Both the position numbers and the translations under genes were made by a program. A stretch of 64,000 nt of DNA from Ruminococcus sp. (GTDB taxonomy: Bacteria; Bacillota; Clostridia; Oscillospirales; Ruminococcaceae): NCBI GenBank assembly GCA_015066875.1, contig SVNM01000004.1:1-64000 (forward strand), given 5' to 3'. Each line of letters starts with the position of its first letter. Position 1 is the stretch's first letter. This document shows, piece by piece, positions 1-8,251 of the stretch. The notes beneath the pieces are model-generated. The model was given only the letters and a program-made list of their open reading frames with translations, did not search any database and was not told where the DNA came from.

Positions 1-1
1 C

Positions 2-751
2 TGGCTTGTGTTCACACAGTCTCTTTCGGGAAAGAAGATACCCTACTCCTCTGCAATGCCCGTATATACAAGGTCGAATATATACAAGTATCTTCCGGGA
101 AACGTTTTTCAGTATGTGGGAAGAAATCAGCTTGCTTCGGATATGAACATCAGCCACGTTGATGTAGCCTGTGCAACTGTTCTTGACGTATTTTTCTGCG
201 TTCTGTGGACGGGAGTAATCTCGGTTATTCTTCTTGGCACAGCCATAACAGCTCTGCTTGAAAAGTACGGCAGAAATATCCTTATTATCGGAGCTGTGGG
301 TGTAGTAGCAGTTATAGTGCTTGCGGTTATAGTGCGGTTGAAATTTATGGATAAGGTAAAGGGATATCTTTCAAGATACTCTAAAGCCTTTGAAAAGGAA
401 AACAGGGGAAAGCTTATTCAGGGCGTGGTTTACTATCTTGTGCACAACAGCATTTCAGCGGTTATGTACTTTCTGTGCCTTGCTCTTGTTTTCGGTGACT
501 CAGCTACCGCTTCAGAGCTTGTATCTCTTACGGGAGCATTTCTCTTTGCGTGGATTATCGGTTTTGTAACTCCGGGCGCACCTGGCGGAATAGGCGTAAG
601 AGAATCGGTAATGATTTTTGTCTGCGGAGAAAAACACGAGGAAAAGGTGCTTCTTTTCGTGCTTGTAATGAGAATAGCGTCGGTTGTTGCAGATCTTACA
701 GCATTTCTTATAGGACACATCTATCTTAAAATCAAATCCAAAAAGGCATAA
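2..751 (+). CDS. UPF0104 / LPG-synthase-like integral membrane protein, C-terminal part
   Basis: The reading frame is open to the left edge, so only the last ~250 residues are visible; a GTG at position 8 lies inside the frame and is not a convincing start. The fragment has about six hydrophobic segments and the motif PGAPGGIGVRE near its end, which is the hallmark of the UPF0104 / lysylphosphatidylglycerol synthase transmembrane family (PF03706). Members are flippase- or synthase-like membrane proteins; substrate cannot be told from this part. The stop codon abuts a strong hairpin, so it ends its transcription unit. Family membership is fairly sure; whether a catalytic LPG-synthase domain exists upstream is unknown. 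Confidence 0.75.
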   Translation, partial: WLVFTQSLSGKKIPYSSAMPVYTRSNIYKYLPGNVFQYVGRNQLASDMNISHVDVACATVLDVFFCVLWTGVISVILLGTAITALLEKYGRNILIIGAVGVVAVIVLAVIVRLKFMDKVKGYLSRYSKAFEKENRGKLIQGVVYYLVHNSISAVMYFLCLALVFGDSATASELVSLTGAFLFAWIIGFVTPGAPGGIGVRESVMIFVCGEKHEEKVLLFVLVMRIASVVADLTAFLIGHIYLKIKSKKA

Positions 752-785
752 AACAAGACCTGAGAGGTAACTCTCAGGTCTTGTT
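752..785 (+). terminator. Intrinsic terminator after the UPF0104 gene
   Basis: A perfect 15-bp inverted repeat (AACAAGACCTGAGAG and its complement, 4-base GTAA loop) starts right after the TAA stop. The 3' arm ends in TCTTGTT and is followed by GCTTT, so the T tract is imperfect. Confidence 0.75.
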
Positions 786-835
786 GCTTTCTGATATATC
801 CGCCCCTACATATTCGTAACCAATATACAAACAAA

Positions 836-857
836 AAGGGCGGAAATTTCCGCCCTT
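836..857 (-). terminator. Intrinsic terminator of the pheA-metH unit
   Basis: The palindrome AAGGGCGGAAATTTCCGCCCTT lies just past the metH stop on the minus strand and is followed there by a run of T (833-837 read as A on the plus strand). The GGGCGG arm and the nearby CGCCCCTACA (801-810) resemble the palindrome at 47163-47238. Confidence 0.75.
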
Positions 858-869
858 GCATCAGGTGTT

Positions 870-3254
870 TTATTTCTCCTCATAAACAGAAGAAGCGATA
901 TCCACAGTTTCCTTAGCGTCCTTAGCGTAGAAATCAGCGCCTATCTGCTGAGCATACGAAGCGGTAAGCACAGCTCCGCCCACAACGGTTTTACATTCGG
1001 GATACTGCTCGCTGAGTAGCTTTACAGTATCAGCCATAGCTCCGAGAGTAGTTGTCATAAGAGCGGAAAGTCCCACGAGCTTTACCTTGTGCTCAACAGC
1101 CTTATCAACGATAAGCTGAGGGTCAACGTCTTTTCCAAGGTCGATGACGGTAAAGCCATAGCTTTCAAGAAGCACCTTTACGATATTTTTTCCGATATCG
1201 TGGATATCTCCCTTAACGGTAGCAAGAACGATTTTTCCCTTTGAAACGGGAGCTTCGCCCTTTGCGGAGATTTTCTCCTTGATAATCTCAAAGCAAGCCT
1301 GTGCGGATGTAGCTGTGAGAATAAGCTGAGGAAGGAAGATTTTTCCCTTTTCAAATTTTGCTCCCGCAGAGTCCAGCGCAGGAATGAGGTAGTCGTTGAT
1401 AACAGACATAGCGTCTGTGGTTTCAAGCAGAGCCTGAGCAGATTTCACAGCGTCGTTTTTCAGTCCGTTTTCCACAGCGTAGATAAGGTCGCCGGTCTTG
1501 TCTGCAACGGCTTCGGGAGCCTTATTTGCAACAGGAGCCTGAGCATCTCCGCCGTAAGCCTTTACAAATTCGATGCAGTCCTTATCGATAGCGGAGAGAA
1601 GCTTGTAGGAGCGTACAGCTCCCATAATGGACTCAATATTCGGATTGATGATAGGAAGGTCGAGTCCCGCATAAAGTGCCATAGTGAGGAAGGTGCGGTT
1701 GAGCATTTCACGGTTTGGCAGACCGAATGAGATATTTGAAACTCCCAGCACAGTTTTAAGTCCCAGCTGTGATTTTACCTTGTTAAGAGCGTCAAGGGTA
1801 GCCATAGCGCCCTCCTGCTCAGCGGAAGCGGTAAGTGTAAGGCAGTCGATGTAGACATCTTCACGGGGGATACCGTATTCAAGGGCACGGCTGAGAATTT
1901 TCTCTGCGATTTCAAAGCGTCCCTGAGCTGTTTTGGGAATACCGTTCTTGTCGAGAGTAAGTCCCACCACAGAGGCACCGTATTTTTTTACAAGAGGAAG
2001 GATAGCGTCCAGAGACTCGTCCTCGCCGTTAACAGAATTCACAACAGGCTTGCCGTTATAGACTCTCAGTCCCGCTTCAAGCACTTCGGGAATGGTAGAG
2101 TCAAGCTGAAGGGGAGTATCGCAGATGCTCTGGATAGCCTTTACAGCGTTAATCATCATAGCTTTTTCGTCGATGCCGGGAAGTCCAACATTTACATCGA
2201 GAATATCCGCGCCCGCATTGACCTGTTCAACAGCTTGTCCCAGGATATAGTCCATATCGCCGGCAAGCAGAGCTTCTTTAAAGCGTTTTTTTCCTGTGGG
2301 GTTGATACGCTCGCCGATAACTCTCGGTTGAGAAATATCGACATAATTTACAGCAGAGCATACTCCCACCCTCTGTTTAACATTGCGGTCAGCGCACTTT
2401 TTATCCTTGAGAGCTTCAGCGACGGCTTTTATATGTGCGGGAGTTGTACCGCAACAGCCTCCGAAAATTTTAACACCCATTTCAGCAAGCACAGTTGCGC
2501 TTTCTGCAAACTCATCAGGACCCACACTGAATTGGTTTGTAACAGGGTCAGGAAGTCCCGCATTGGGTTTAGCAACAACAGGAAGCTTTGTAAGAGTGCA
2601 GATTTTCTCAATTACGGGAGCAAGCTCAACAGGTCCCAGCGAGCAGTTTACTCCCACAGCGTCAGCGCCCAGTCCCTCTGCAACAGCAATGAGACATTCA
2701 GGAGAAACTCCCGTAAAGGTACGCTGATTTTCCTCAAAGGTCATAGTAACGATTACGGGCTTGTCAGAATTTTCCTTTACCGCAAGCAGAGCAGATTTAA
2801 CTTCATAGAGGTCGGTCATAGTTTCGATAACGATAATATCAGCGTCTTTTCCCGCAAGAACAGTCTCCTTGTGGATTTCGTAAGCTTCTTCAAAGCTGAG
2901 GGTGCCCGAAGGCTCAAGAAGCTGACCTATGGGGCCTATATCAAGAGCAACAAGAGCTTTTCCCTCCACAGCCTTTCGTGCATTTGAAATTCCCGCAGAG
3001 ACGATTTCAGCGACAGTATAGCCTGTGCCTTCAAGCTTGAAGCGGTTTGCTCCGAAGGTATTTGCATAAACTATATCAGAGCCGTTTTCCGCATAAGCGC
3101 GGTGGATATTCATAACAGCCAGCGGATTTGTAATATTGAGAAGCTCAGGCACGTGACCGGTCTCTACGCCCGCTGACTGAAGCATAGTACCCATTCCGCC
3201 GTCAAGGAAGAGGAATTCACGGTTGTTGAGAAGCTCATAAAACTTATGGGACAT
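870..3254 (-). CDS. metH: Cobalamin-dependent methionine synthase lacking the activation domain
   Basis: Transfers a methyl group from methyltetrahydrofolate via cobalamin to homocysteine in methionine synthesis. Domains in order: homocysteine methyltransferase barrel (about 1-285) with zinc-ligand motifs VNCSLGP and GGCCGTTPAH; pterin-binding barrel (about 310-570) opening with VIGERINPTGKKRF; B12 cap and Rossmann domain (about 590-794) with the DIHDIGKN lower-ligand histidine near residue 682. The SAM-binding reactivation domain of ~1200-residue enterobacterial MetH is absent, as known for several Firmicutes and Thermotoga. ATG at 3254 is chosen because AAAGGGTG sits 6 bases upstream; the GTG further up is part of that site. 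It lies 26 bases after pheA and probably shares its promoter. Confidence 0.93.
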   Translation of the reverse strand: MSHKFYELLNNREFLFLDGGMGTMLQSAGVETGHVPELLNITNPLAVMNIHRAYAENGSDIVYANTFGANRFKLEGTGYTVAEIVSAGISNARKAVEGKALVALDIGPIGQLLEPSGTLSFEEAYEIHKETVLAGKDADIIVIETMTDLYEVKSALLAVKENSDKPVIVTMTFEENQRTFTGVSPECLIAVAEGLGADAVGVNCSLGPVELAPVIEKICTLTKLPVVAKPNAGLPDPVTNQFSVGPDEFAESATVLAEMGVKIFGGCCGTTPAHIKAVAEALKDKKCADRNVKQRVGVCSAVNYVDISQPRVIGERINPTGKKRFKEALLAGDMDYILGQAVEQVNAGADILDVNVGLPGIDEKAMMINAVKAIQSICDTPLQLDSTIPEVLEAGLRVYNGKPVVNSVNGEDESLDAILPLVKKYGASVVGLTLDKNGIPKTAQGRFEIAEKILSRALEYGIPREDVYIDCLTLTASAEQEGAMATLDALNKVKSQLGLKTVLGVSNISFGLPNREMLNRTFLTMALYAGLDLPIINPNIESIMGAVRSYKLLSAIDKDCIEFVKAYGGDAQAPVANKAPEAVADKTGDLIYAVENGLKNDAVKSAQALLETTDAMSVINDYLIPALDSAGAKFEKGKIFLPQLILTATSAQACFEIIKEKISAKGEAPVSKGKIVLATVKGDIHDIGKNIVKVLLESYGFTVIDLGKDVDPQLIVDKAVEHKVKLVGLSALMTTTLGAMADTVKLLSEQYPECKTVVGGAVLTASYAQQIGADFYAKDAKETVDIASSVYEEK

Positions 3255-3280
3255 ACATATCACCCTTTACAAAAATAAGA

Positions 3281-4405
3281 TTAAACGTTTTCACAGCTTG
3301 TACCGAGGAAGCGGAAATATTCAAGGCTTGAGCTGAGGTCGTTGAGTATGATTTTGGCATTTTTATCGGTAACTCTGCCTGAAAAGTCCAGATAGAACAT
3401 AACCTCAAAGCTTCCGTCCTTAACGGGACGGCTTTCCAGCTTGCAAAGGTTCATACCGTTGATGTAGAACTTGGTAAGCAGGCGGTATAGGCTACCTTCG
3501 GTGTGTGGGATTTTCAGCATAACCGAGATTGTATCTGCGTCATCTGTAACCTGAAGATTTTTTGAAATGCAGATGAATTTTGTTCTGTTTACGGCGCAGT
3601 CTGAAACCGCATCTGAGATAATGTGAAGTCCAAGCCTTTCAGCGCACTCCTTAGAACAGATACAAGCGATATTTTCGTCATCAGAGCTGTTCTTCACAAG
3701 CTCTGCAGAAGTGGCGGTATTACTGTAATCGCTTGTTTTAAGCTTATGGTGAGCGATATAATCCGAGCACTGCGCAAGAGCCTGCGGGTGAGAGTAAATA
3801 CAGGAAATATCGCTGATGGGGATATCCTTTTTTGAAGCAAGGCAATGATTTATCTCAACGCAGACAGTCTTTACGATATAGACATTATACTTGCCCATAA
3901 GGTCGTATGTAGCCGTTACCGAGCCGGCGGTTGAGTTGTGTACAGGGAGAACTCCGTAATCGAGCTCACCGTTTTCCACAGCCTTGAAAACGTCCTCGAA
4001 GGTGGGGTAGAATTTCAGCGGTTTCTCACCGAAAAGAAGTCTTGTGGCAGTTTCAGAATTAGCGCCTGAGGTTCCCTGACAGCCGATATTGGAAGCATTT
4101 TCAAAATCGGGAACAGTGAATGAGTAATCGGGTGAATCGGCAAGGAGACTGCGGTTCTGAAGCTGTTTGCTTATATCCATAATTGTTGTGAAAAGAGCAC
4201 CTGTGCCGTCCTCAAGGGAAGGATCGCCTGTAAGCTCTTTTATACGGCTGATTATTTCAGCCTCACGGTTGCCCTGAAAAACAGGAAGATTATTTACACG
4301 CTTATATTCAGCAACGCCCTTGCAAAGCTCCATACGCTTGAGAAAAAGGCTTAAAATCTGATTGTCGATAGAGTCGATACCACTGCGAAGCTCGCTGAGA
4401 TCCAT
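3281..4405 (-). CDS. pheA: Bifunctional chorismate mutase / prephenate dehydratase (P-protein)
   Basis: Converts chorismate to prephenate and then to phenylpyruvate, the committed steps to phenylalanine. The first ~85 residues are an AroQ-type chorismate mutase helical domain (SGIDSIDNQILSLFLKRM). Residues ~105-285 form the prephenate dehydratase domain, starting with the variant GCQGTSGANSETA and containing the catalytic TKF-type motif NRTKFICIS. An ACT domain (about 292-370) with ESRP, the phenylalanine-binding signature, gives likely feedback control. A GGAGG ribosome site precedes the ATG. First gene of the leftward unit; 374 residues is normal for the family. Confidence 0.93.
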   Translation of the reverse strand: MDLSELRSGIDSIDNQILSLFLKRMELCKGVAEYKRVNNLPVFQGNREAEIISRIKELTGDPSLEDGTGALFTTIMDISKQLQNRSLLADSPDYSFTVPDFENASNIGCQGTSGANSETATRLLFGEKPLKFYPTFEDVFKAVENGELDYGVLPVHNSTAGSVTATYDLMGKYNVYIVKTVCVEINHCLASKKDIPISDISCIYSHPQALAQCSDYIAHHKLKTSDYSNTATSAELVKNSSDDENIACICSKECAERLGLHIISDAVSDCAVNRTKFICISKNLQVTDDADTISVMLKIPHTEGSLYRLLTKFYINGMNLCKLESRPVKDGSFEVMFYLDFSGRVTDKNAKIILNDLSSSLEYFRFLGTSCENV

Positions 4406-4481
4406 AATAATAAAACCTCCGTAAAGAAAAAATCAAAGCTCACGCCATAAATAACGGAGCTCTATATGGTCATTAGTACCT

Positions 4482-4510
4482 ATTGTAGCAGATTTTTTTG
4501 TAAAAATCAA
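4482..4510 (-). promoter_or_regulatory. Sigma-A promoter of pheA-metH
   Basis: On the minus strand TTGATT (-35) and TACAAT (-10) are separated by exactly 17 bases, with the pheA ribosome site about 70 bases downstream. It is back to back with the ruvC promoter. Confidence 0.7.
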
Positions 4511-4529
4511 TAAAAAACGGATAAATATA

Positions 4530-4559
4530 TTGCAAATTGAGGTGTGAATGTGCTATAAT
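4530..4559 (+). promoter_or_regulatory. Extended -10 promoter of the ruv operon
   Basis: TTGCAA (-35), an 18-base spacer ending in TGC, and TATAAT (-10) give an extended -10 (TGCTATAAT) promoter. The start of transcription would be near 4566, leaving a ~100-base leader before ruvC. Confidence 0.75.
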
Positions 4560-4565
4560 AAAATA

Positions 4566-4665
4566 GACTACGAATAGGCTGAAAAGGCAAGACTGCCCAC
4601 GACGCTGAGTTTCGTGGAATTCAGAAGTCCTGTTTTTGAATTCAGGCTCTTCAAGGAGATATAAG
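4566..4665 (+). promoter_or_regulatory. Structured 5' leader of ruvC
   Basis: About 100 untranslated bases precede ruvC. A 6-bp stem CCACGA/TCGTGG (4597-4602 with 4612-4617) and the repeated GAATTCAG/GAATTCAGG (4617-4645) suggest RNA structure. No known riboswitch class was recognised. Confidence 0.35.
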
Positions 4666-5145
4666 ATGAAAAGAATTCTGGGGATAGACCCCGGCTATGC
4701 TATTGTGGGATTCGGTGTTCTCGATTACGACGGCGTCAGATTTACTCCCGTTGAGTACGGCGCAGTGCTTACTGAGGCAGGAACTCCTTTTCCGGAAAGG
4801 CTTCGTGCTATCCACGAGGATATCGAGTTTATTTTTGACCGTTTCAAGCCCGATTGTATGGCGATTGAAAGGCTTTACTTCACCTCAAACCAGAAAACTG
4901 CCATTGATGTTGCTCAGGCAAGGGGAGTTACGGTGCTTTCGGCTTCCAAAAGAGGAATTCCCGTATCCGAGTACACTCCGCTTCAGGTAAAACAGGCGGT
5001 CGTAGGCTACGGCAAGGCTGAAAAGCATCAGGTAATGGAAATGACAAGAAGTATTCTCGGACTTGCACAGATTCCCAAGCCCGATGATGCGGCTGACGCT
5101 CTGGCAATAGCAATATGTCACGGTCACAGTACAAGATTTGATTGA
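4666..5145 (+). CDS. ruvC: Holliday junction resolvase RuvC
   Basis: Cuts Holliday junctions symmetrically during recombination repair, working with the RuvAB translocase. The 159-residue protein has the expected RNase-H-like acidic residues: D8 in GIDPG, the glutamate in AIERLYF, and the aspartates of PDDAADALAIAICH. ATG at 4666 is chosen because of the AAGGAG site upstream; an in-frame TTG at 4636 would add ten residues and has no site. First gene of the operon; its stop is 11 bases before ruvA. Confidence 0.95.
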   Translation: MKRILGIDPGYAIVGFGVLDYDGVRFTPVEYGAVLTEAGTPFPERLRAIHEDIEFIFDRFKPDCMAIERLYFTSNQKTAIDVAQARGVTVLSASKRGIPVSEYTPLQVKQAVVGYGKAEKHQVMEMTRSILGLAQIPKPDDAADALAIAICHGHSTRFD

Positions 5146-5156
5146 AGGGGATAAAG

Positions 5157-5783
5157 ATGATATACAGTGTAAGAGGCAGGCTTGCAGTCAAGGAACTGAA
5201 CTTTGCCGTTATTGAGTGTGCGGGCGTGGGCTACGGCTGTCGCACCACATATACAACAGTATCAAAGCTGGGCGAGATCGGTAGTGAGGCTATGCTTTAT
5301 ACCTACCTCTATGTGAGAGAAGATGTGGTAGAGCTTTTCGGATTTGCTACCCTTCAGGAGCTTAGCTGCTTCAAGCTTTTGATAAGCGTATCAGGAGTGG
5401 GCCCTAAGGCGGCGACAGCTATTCTGTCAGACGTTGATCCCGAACGCTTTGCATTCCTTGTTGCTTCGGGCGACAGTAAATTCTTTACAAAAACAAAGGG
5501 CATAGGCGCAAAAACTGCCCAGAGAATCGTGCTTGAGCTTAAGGATAAGATTTCTTCGGAAACGCTCAGCGGTTCGGTTTCAAAGGACGCTGCAGTCTTT
5601 TCACAGGCTGTTTCGGGCGGTGGCGCAACAACCTCGGTTTCAGAGGCTTTAGAGGCTCTTATGGTGCTTGGATATTCACAGGGCGAGGTTGCTCCCATAC
5701 TGGGCAAGCTTGACGCATCATTAAGCACACAGGACCTTATCAAGGAAACATTGAAATTAATCGCGGCAAAAAACCAGCGATAA
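5157..5783 (+). CDS. ruvA: Holliday junction branch-migration protein RuvA
   Basis: Binds four-way DNA junctions and loads the RuvB motor. The 208 residues show the N-terminal OB-fold, a double helix-hairpin-helix centre (GVGPKAATAILS and GIGAKTAQRIVLELKDK) and a C-terminal three-helix RuvB-binding domain (EALEALMVLGYSQGEV). ATG at 5157 is preceded by AAGGGGAT; a TTG at 5142 overlapping the ruvC stop is the less likely alternative. Coupled to ruvC. Confidence 0.95.
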   Translation: MIYSVRGRLAVKELNFAVIECAGVGYGCRTTYTTVSKLGEIGSEAMLYTYLYVREDVVELFGFATLQELSCFKLLISVSGVGPKAATAILSDVDPERFAFLVASGDSKFFTKTKGIGAKTAQRIVLELKDKISSETLSGSVSKDAAVFSQAVSGGGATTSVSEALEALMVLGYSQGEVAPILGKLDASLSTQDLIKETLKLIAAKNQR

Positions 5784-5818
5784 CGATAATAAATCAAATA
5801 TGAAAGGAAGAAATAACC

Positions 5819-6547
5819 ATGAATCTCGACGAATTACTGAAAGCTGCAATAACCGATCCTTCAAAACGCTCGGTATTTTTACAGACTCTTATCAAGAGCG
5901 ACGTTTACGTAATCTGTAAAAATCCCGTAAAACAGGAAAGAGGAAATAACGAAGGCATCAAGCTTGAGCTTATTACCACACAGAATCCAGACGGGGATAT
6001 CTTTATTCCGTTTTTCACAAGCTTCCGTGCTCTTCAGCAGTTTGCAAAAAGATACGTTGACTGCTATAAGATCAACTGTCTGAGACTTTTCGACCTTATC
6101 CAGTCGGTTTCAGCTGTTCTTAACCCAAATTCATACGGCAAGGAGTTCTCTTCACAGGAAATAAAGAGTATCCTTCTTATTGCCCAGAACCTCAAAATCA
6201 AGGCAATTTCATATAACGAAGCCGATACTATTTCCTACCGTCCTTCAGAGCGTTCACTTGGACATATCACAAAGGCAGCTTCAAAATTCCTTGCAAAGCA
6301 GCCTAACGTAGAAAAAGCTTACATAATGGAAATGATCAAGGGCTGTGAAAGACCTCAGATCCTTATCGTTCTTGATATGATGGGAAGCACAAGAAAGCTC
6401 TTTGTGCCCCTTTCAAAGTACCTTTCAAAGGTTGTAAAGAGCAACGAGCACCTCTGCTTCATAAGCCTTGAGCAGGATATGGGCAAGAAGGCGGCCGCTA
6501 CGGTAGAGCCCTTCTACGTTCGTAAAAAGAGATATTTTGAAAAATAA
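5819..6547 (+). CDS. SseB-family protein
   Basis: A 242-residue soluble protein. The first half matches the SseB N-terminal domain pattern (NPDGDIFIPFFTSFRALQQF), the second half the SseB C-terminal domain with the ending EPFYVRKKRYFEK. SseB in E. coli was named for enhanced serine sensitivity, but the biochemical role is not known. A GAAAGGAAG site precedes the ATG. Its place between ruvA and ruvB is unusual; in most Firmicutes ruvA and ruvB are adjacent. The domain assignment is from pattern recall. Confidence 0.7.
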   Translation: MNLDELLKAAITDPSKRSVFLQTLIKSDVYVICKNPVKQERGNNEGIKLELITTQNPDGDIFIPFFTSFRALQQFAKRYVDCYKINCLRLFDLIQSVSAVLNPNSYGKEFSSQEIKSILLIAQNLKIKAISYNEADTISYRPSERSLGHITKAASKFLAKQPNVEKAYIMEMIKGCERPQILIVLDMMGSTRKLFVPLSKYLSKVVKSNEHLCFISLEQDMGKKAAATVEPFYVRKKRYFEK

Positions 6548-6555
6548 AACCTGTG

Positions 6556-6599
6556 GCAGACATCGCTTTCTGTAAAGCTTTTCGGAAGGCGGTGTCTGC
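6556..6599 (+). other. Stable hairpin between the SseB-like gene and ruvB
   Basis: GCAGACATCGC pairs with GCGGTGTCTGC around an inner CTTTC/GGAAG stem. No T tract follows, so it may be an RNA-processing or mRNA-stability element rather than a full terminator. Confidence 0.5.
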
Positions 6600-6649
6600 G
6601 TTGTGCCGATTAAGGCACTTTGATTATTCCCCGAACAGGAGTTGATAAA

Positions 6650-7708
6650 GTGATTCAGACAGAGGAAATGGAGTTTGCCCCGCGTGTTATTACTCCCGAA
6701 AATACCGCAGAGGATAACGAAATAGAGGGCAGTCTCAGACCTCAGACACTGCACGAGTATATCGGACAGGATAAGGTCAAGGAAAATCTGGCTATCTATA
6801 TCGAGGCCGCTAAGCGTAGGCAGGAGCCTCTTGACCACGTTCTGCTGTACGGCCCGCCCGGATTGGGAAAAACTACTCTTTCGGCAATTATTGCCCACGA
6901 AATGGGAGTAAACCTGAGAATAACAACGGGTCCCGCTATCGAAAAGCCCGGCGACCTTGTTTCGCTTCTTACAAGCCTTTCGGAAAACGATGTGCTCTTT
7001 ATTGACGAAATACACCGCCTTTCGCGTGCTGTAGAGGAGATCCTCTACCCCGCACTTGAGGACAGAGTTATAGACATTATCATAGGAAAAGGTCCTTCTG
7101 CACGTTCGATCCGTATGGATCTCAAGCCCTTTACTCTTATAGGCGCTACCACACGTGCCGGCCAGCTTTCTTCTCCTCTGCGTGACCGTTTCGGCGTTAT
7201 CCACCGTCTTGAGCTTTATACAAAAGAACAGCTTACGGATATCGTCCGCAGAAGCAGTATGATTTTAGGTATTCCCTGTACTGCTGACGGAGCATCGGAA
7301 ATCGCAGGCAGAGCACGCGGTACACCCCGAATTGCAAACCGTCTGCTTAAGCGTGTGCGTGATTTTGCCGATGTTATGGGAAACGGCGAGATCACTCAGC
7401 AGATTGCTACAATCGCACTCAGCCGTCAAGAAATAGACTCGCTGGGACTCGACAGCCTTGACAGACGTATGCTTGAAATGATTATCAAGGGCTATGGCGG
7501 AGGTCCTGTGGGACTTGAAACCCTTGCTTCGGCTATCGGCGAAGAGCCGGTTACTCTTGAAGATGTCTGCGAGCCCTTCCTTATGCAGCTCGGATTTTTA
7601 GGAAGAACTCCGAGAGGACGCTGTGCCACAAAGCTTGCCTATGAGCATCTGGGTTTTTCTGTGCCCGATAACGGCAATGGCTCTGACGACGGACAGCTTA
7701 CACTATGA
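6650..7708 (+). CDS. ruvB: Holliday junction helicase motor RuvB
   Basis: AAA+ ATPase that drives branch migration with RuvA. Seen in the sequence: Walker [10 protein letters not shown], Walker B LFIDEIHR, sensor region [18 protein letters not shown] with the arginine finger, and the C-terminal winged helix ([12 protein letters not shown]). Start is taken as GTG at 6650 because AGGAG lies 8 bases upstream, giving the usual ~350 residues; a TTG at 6620 would extend it without a ribosome site. Its stop overlaps the next ATG (ATGA). Confidence 0.95.
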   Translation: MIQTEEMEFAPRVITPENTAEDNEIEGSLRPQTLHEYIGQDKVKENLAIYIEAAKRRQEPLDHVLLYGPPGLGKTTLSAIIAHEMGVNLRITTGPAIEKPGDLVSLLTSLSENDVLFIDEIHRLSRAVEEILYPALEDRVIDIIIGKGPSARSIRMDLKPFTLIGATTRAGQLSSPLRDRFGVIHRLELYTKEQLTDIVRRSSMILGIPCTADGASEIAGRARGTPRIANRLLKRVRDFADVMGNGEITQQIATIALSRQEIDSLGLDSLDRRMLEMIIKGYGGGPVGLETLASAIGEEPVTLEDVCEPFLMQLGFLGRTPRGRCATKLAYEHLGFSVPDNGNGSDDGQLTL

Positions 7709-8226
7709 TTTATTCAAAACGGAATCTGCGACATAACCGCAGTGTTGAAAAAGACCTTCCCTGTGGAGCACTTCTAAATGGTCAGGGAATGGGCAGACTT
7801 TCACAGATGAGATACGGAGTCTCTTTCGTGAGACGCTGTGGCTGTGAGTGCATTGCCGTATATAACGCTCTTGCTTTTATGAAAAAGAAGGTGCCTCTTT
7901 CAGAGGTTATTTTCCGTATGGAGCGTTACGGCATAATTTTCGGTCTGCTGGGAAGCAGTCCCTTCTGCTTCAGAAAAGTGATGAAGCATTTTGACGCTGA
8001 ATATACGACAGAGGATTTCTCAGGCGAGGCTTACATCATAAGCTTCTGGACGAAAAAGCCTTTTCTGTCAGCAATACACACGGTTTTCTGCGTTGAGAAT
8101 AACGGCGCAGTAACCGTTTACAACAGATATAATAATCTCGCCGATAAAAAGATATATTCTTCACTGGGCGAGCTTACATACGGACGAAAGCCTGTTTCGG
8201 TTTACAGATTAAAAAAGTCCGTATAA
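7705..8226 (+). CDS. Putative papain-like (C39-like) cysteine peptidase, cytosolic
   Basis: 173 residues without signal peptide or membrane segment. The stretch [17 protein letters not shown] resembles the catalytic-cysteine helix of C39 / papain-like peptidases (candidate nucleophile C45, with C47 and C49 close by). IHTVFCVE and VYNRYNN further on could supply the histidine and the Asn/Asp. The ATG overlaps the ruvB stop, so translation is coupled. Catalytic activity and substrate are inferred only; it could be an inactive relative. Nothing in the family explains a link to junction resolution. Confidence 0.45.
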   Translation: MIYSKRNLRHNRSVEKDLPCGALLNGQGMGRLSQMRYGVSFVRRCGCECIAVYNALAFMKKKVPLSEVIFRMERYGIIFGLLGSSPFCFRKVMKHFDAEYTTEDFSGEAYIISFWTKKPFLSAIHTVFCVENNGAVTVYNRYNNLADKKIYSSLGELTYGRKPVSVYRLKKSV

Positions 8227-8251
8227 ATAAATTTTGATAGGAGATATTATA

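Noticed and set aside
2235-2987. Long plus-strand open frame opposite metH
   Set aside because: It is the antisense shadow of a clear methionine synthase, with no ribosome site or recognisable protein pattern.
6425-7204. 259-codon minus-strand frame opposite ruvB
   Set aside because: Antisense to the conserved RuvB ATPase core; composition is that of a shadow frame.
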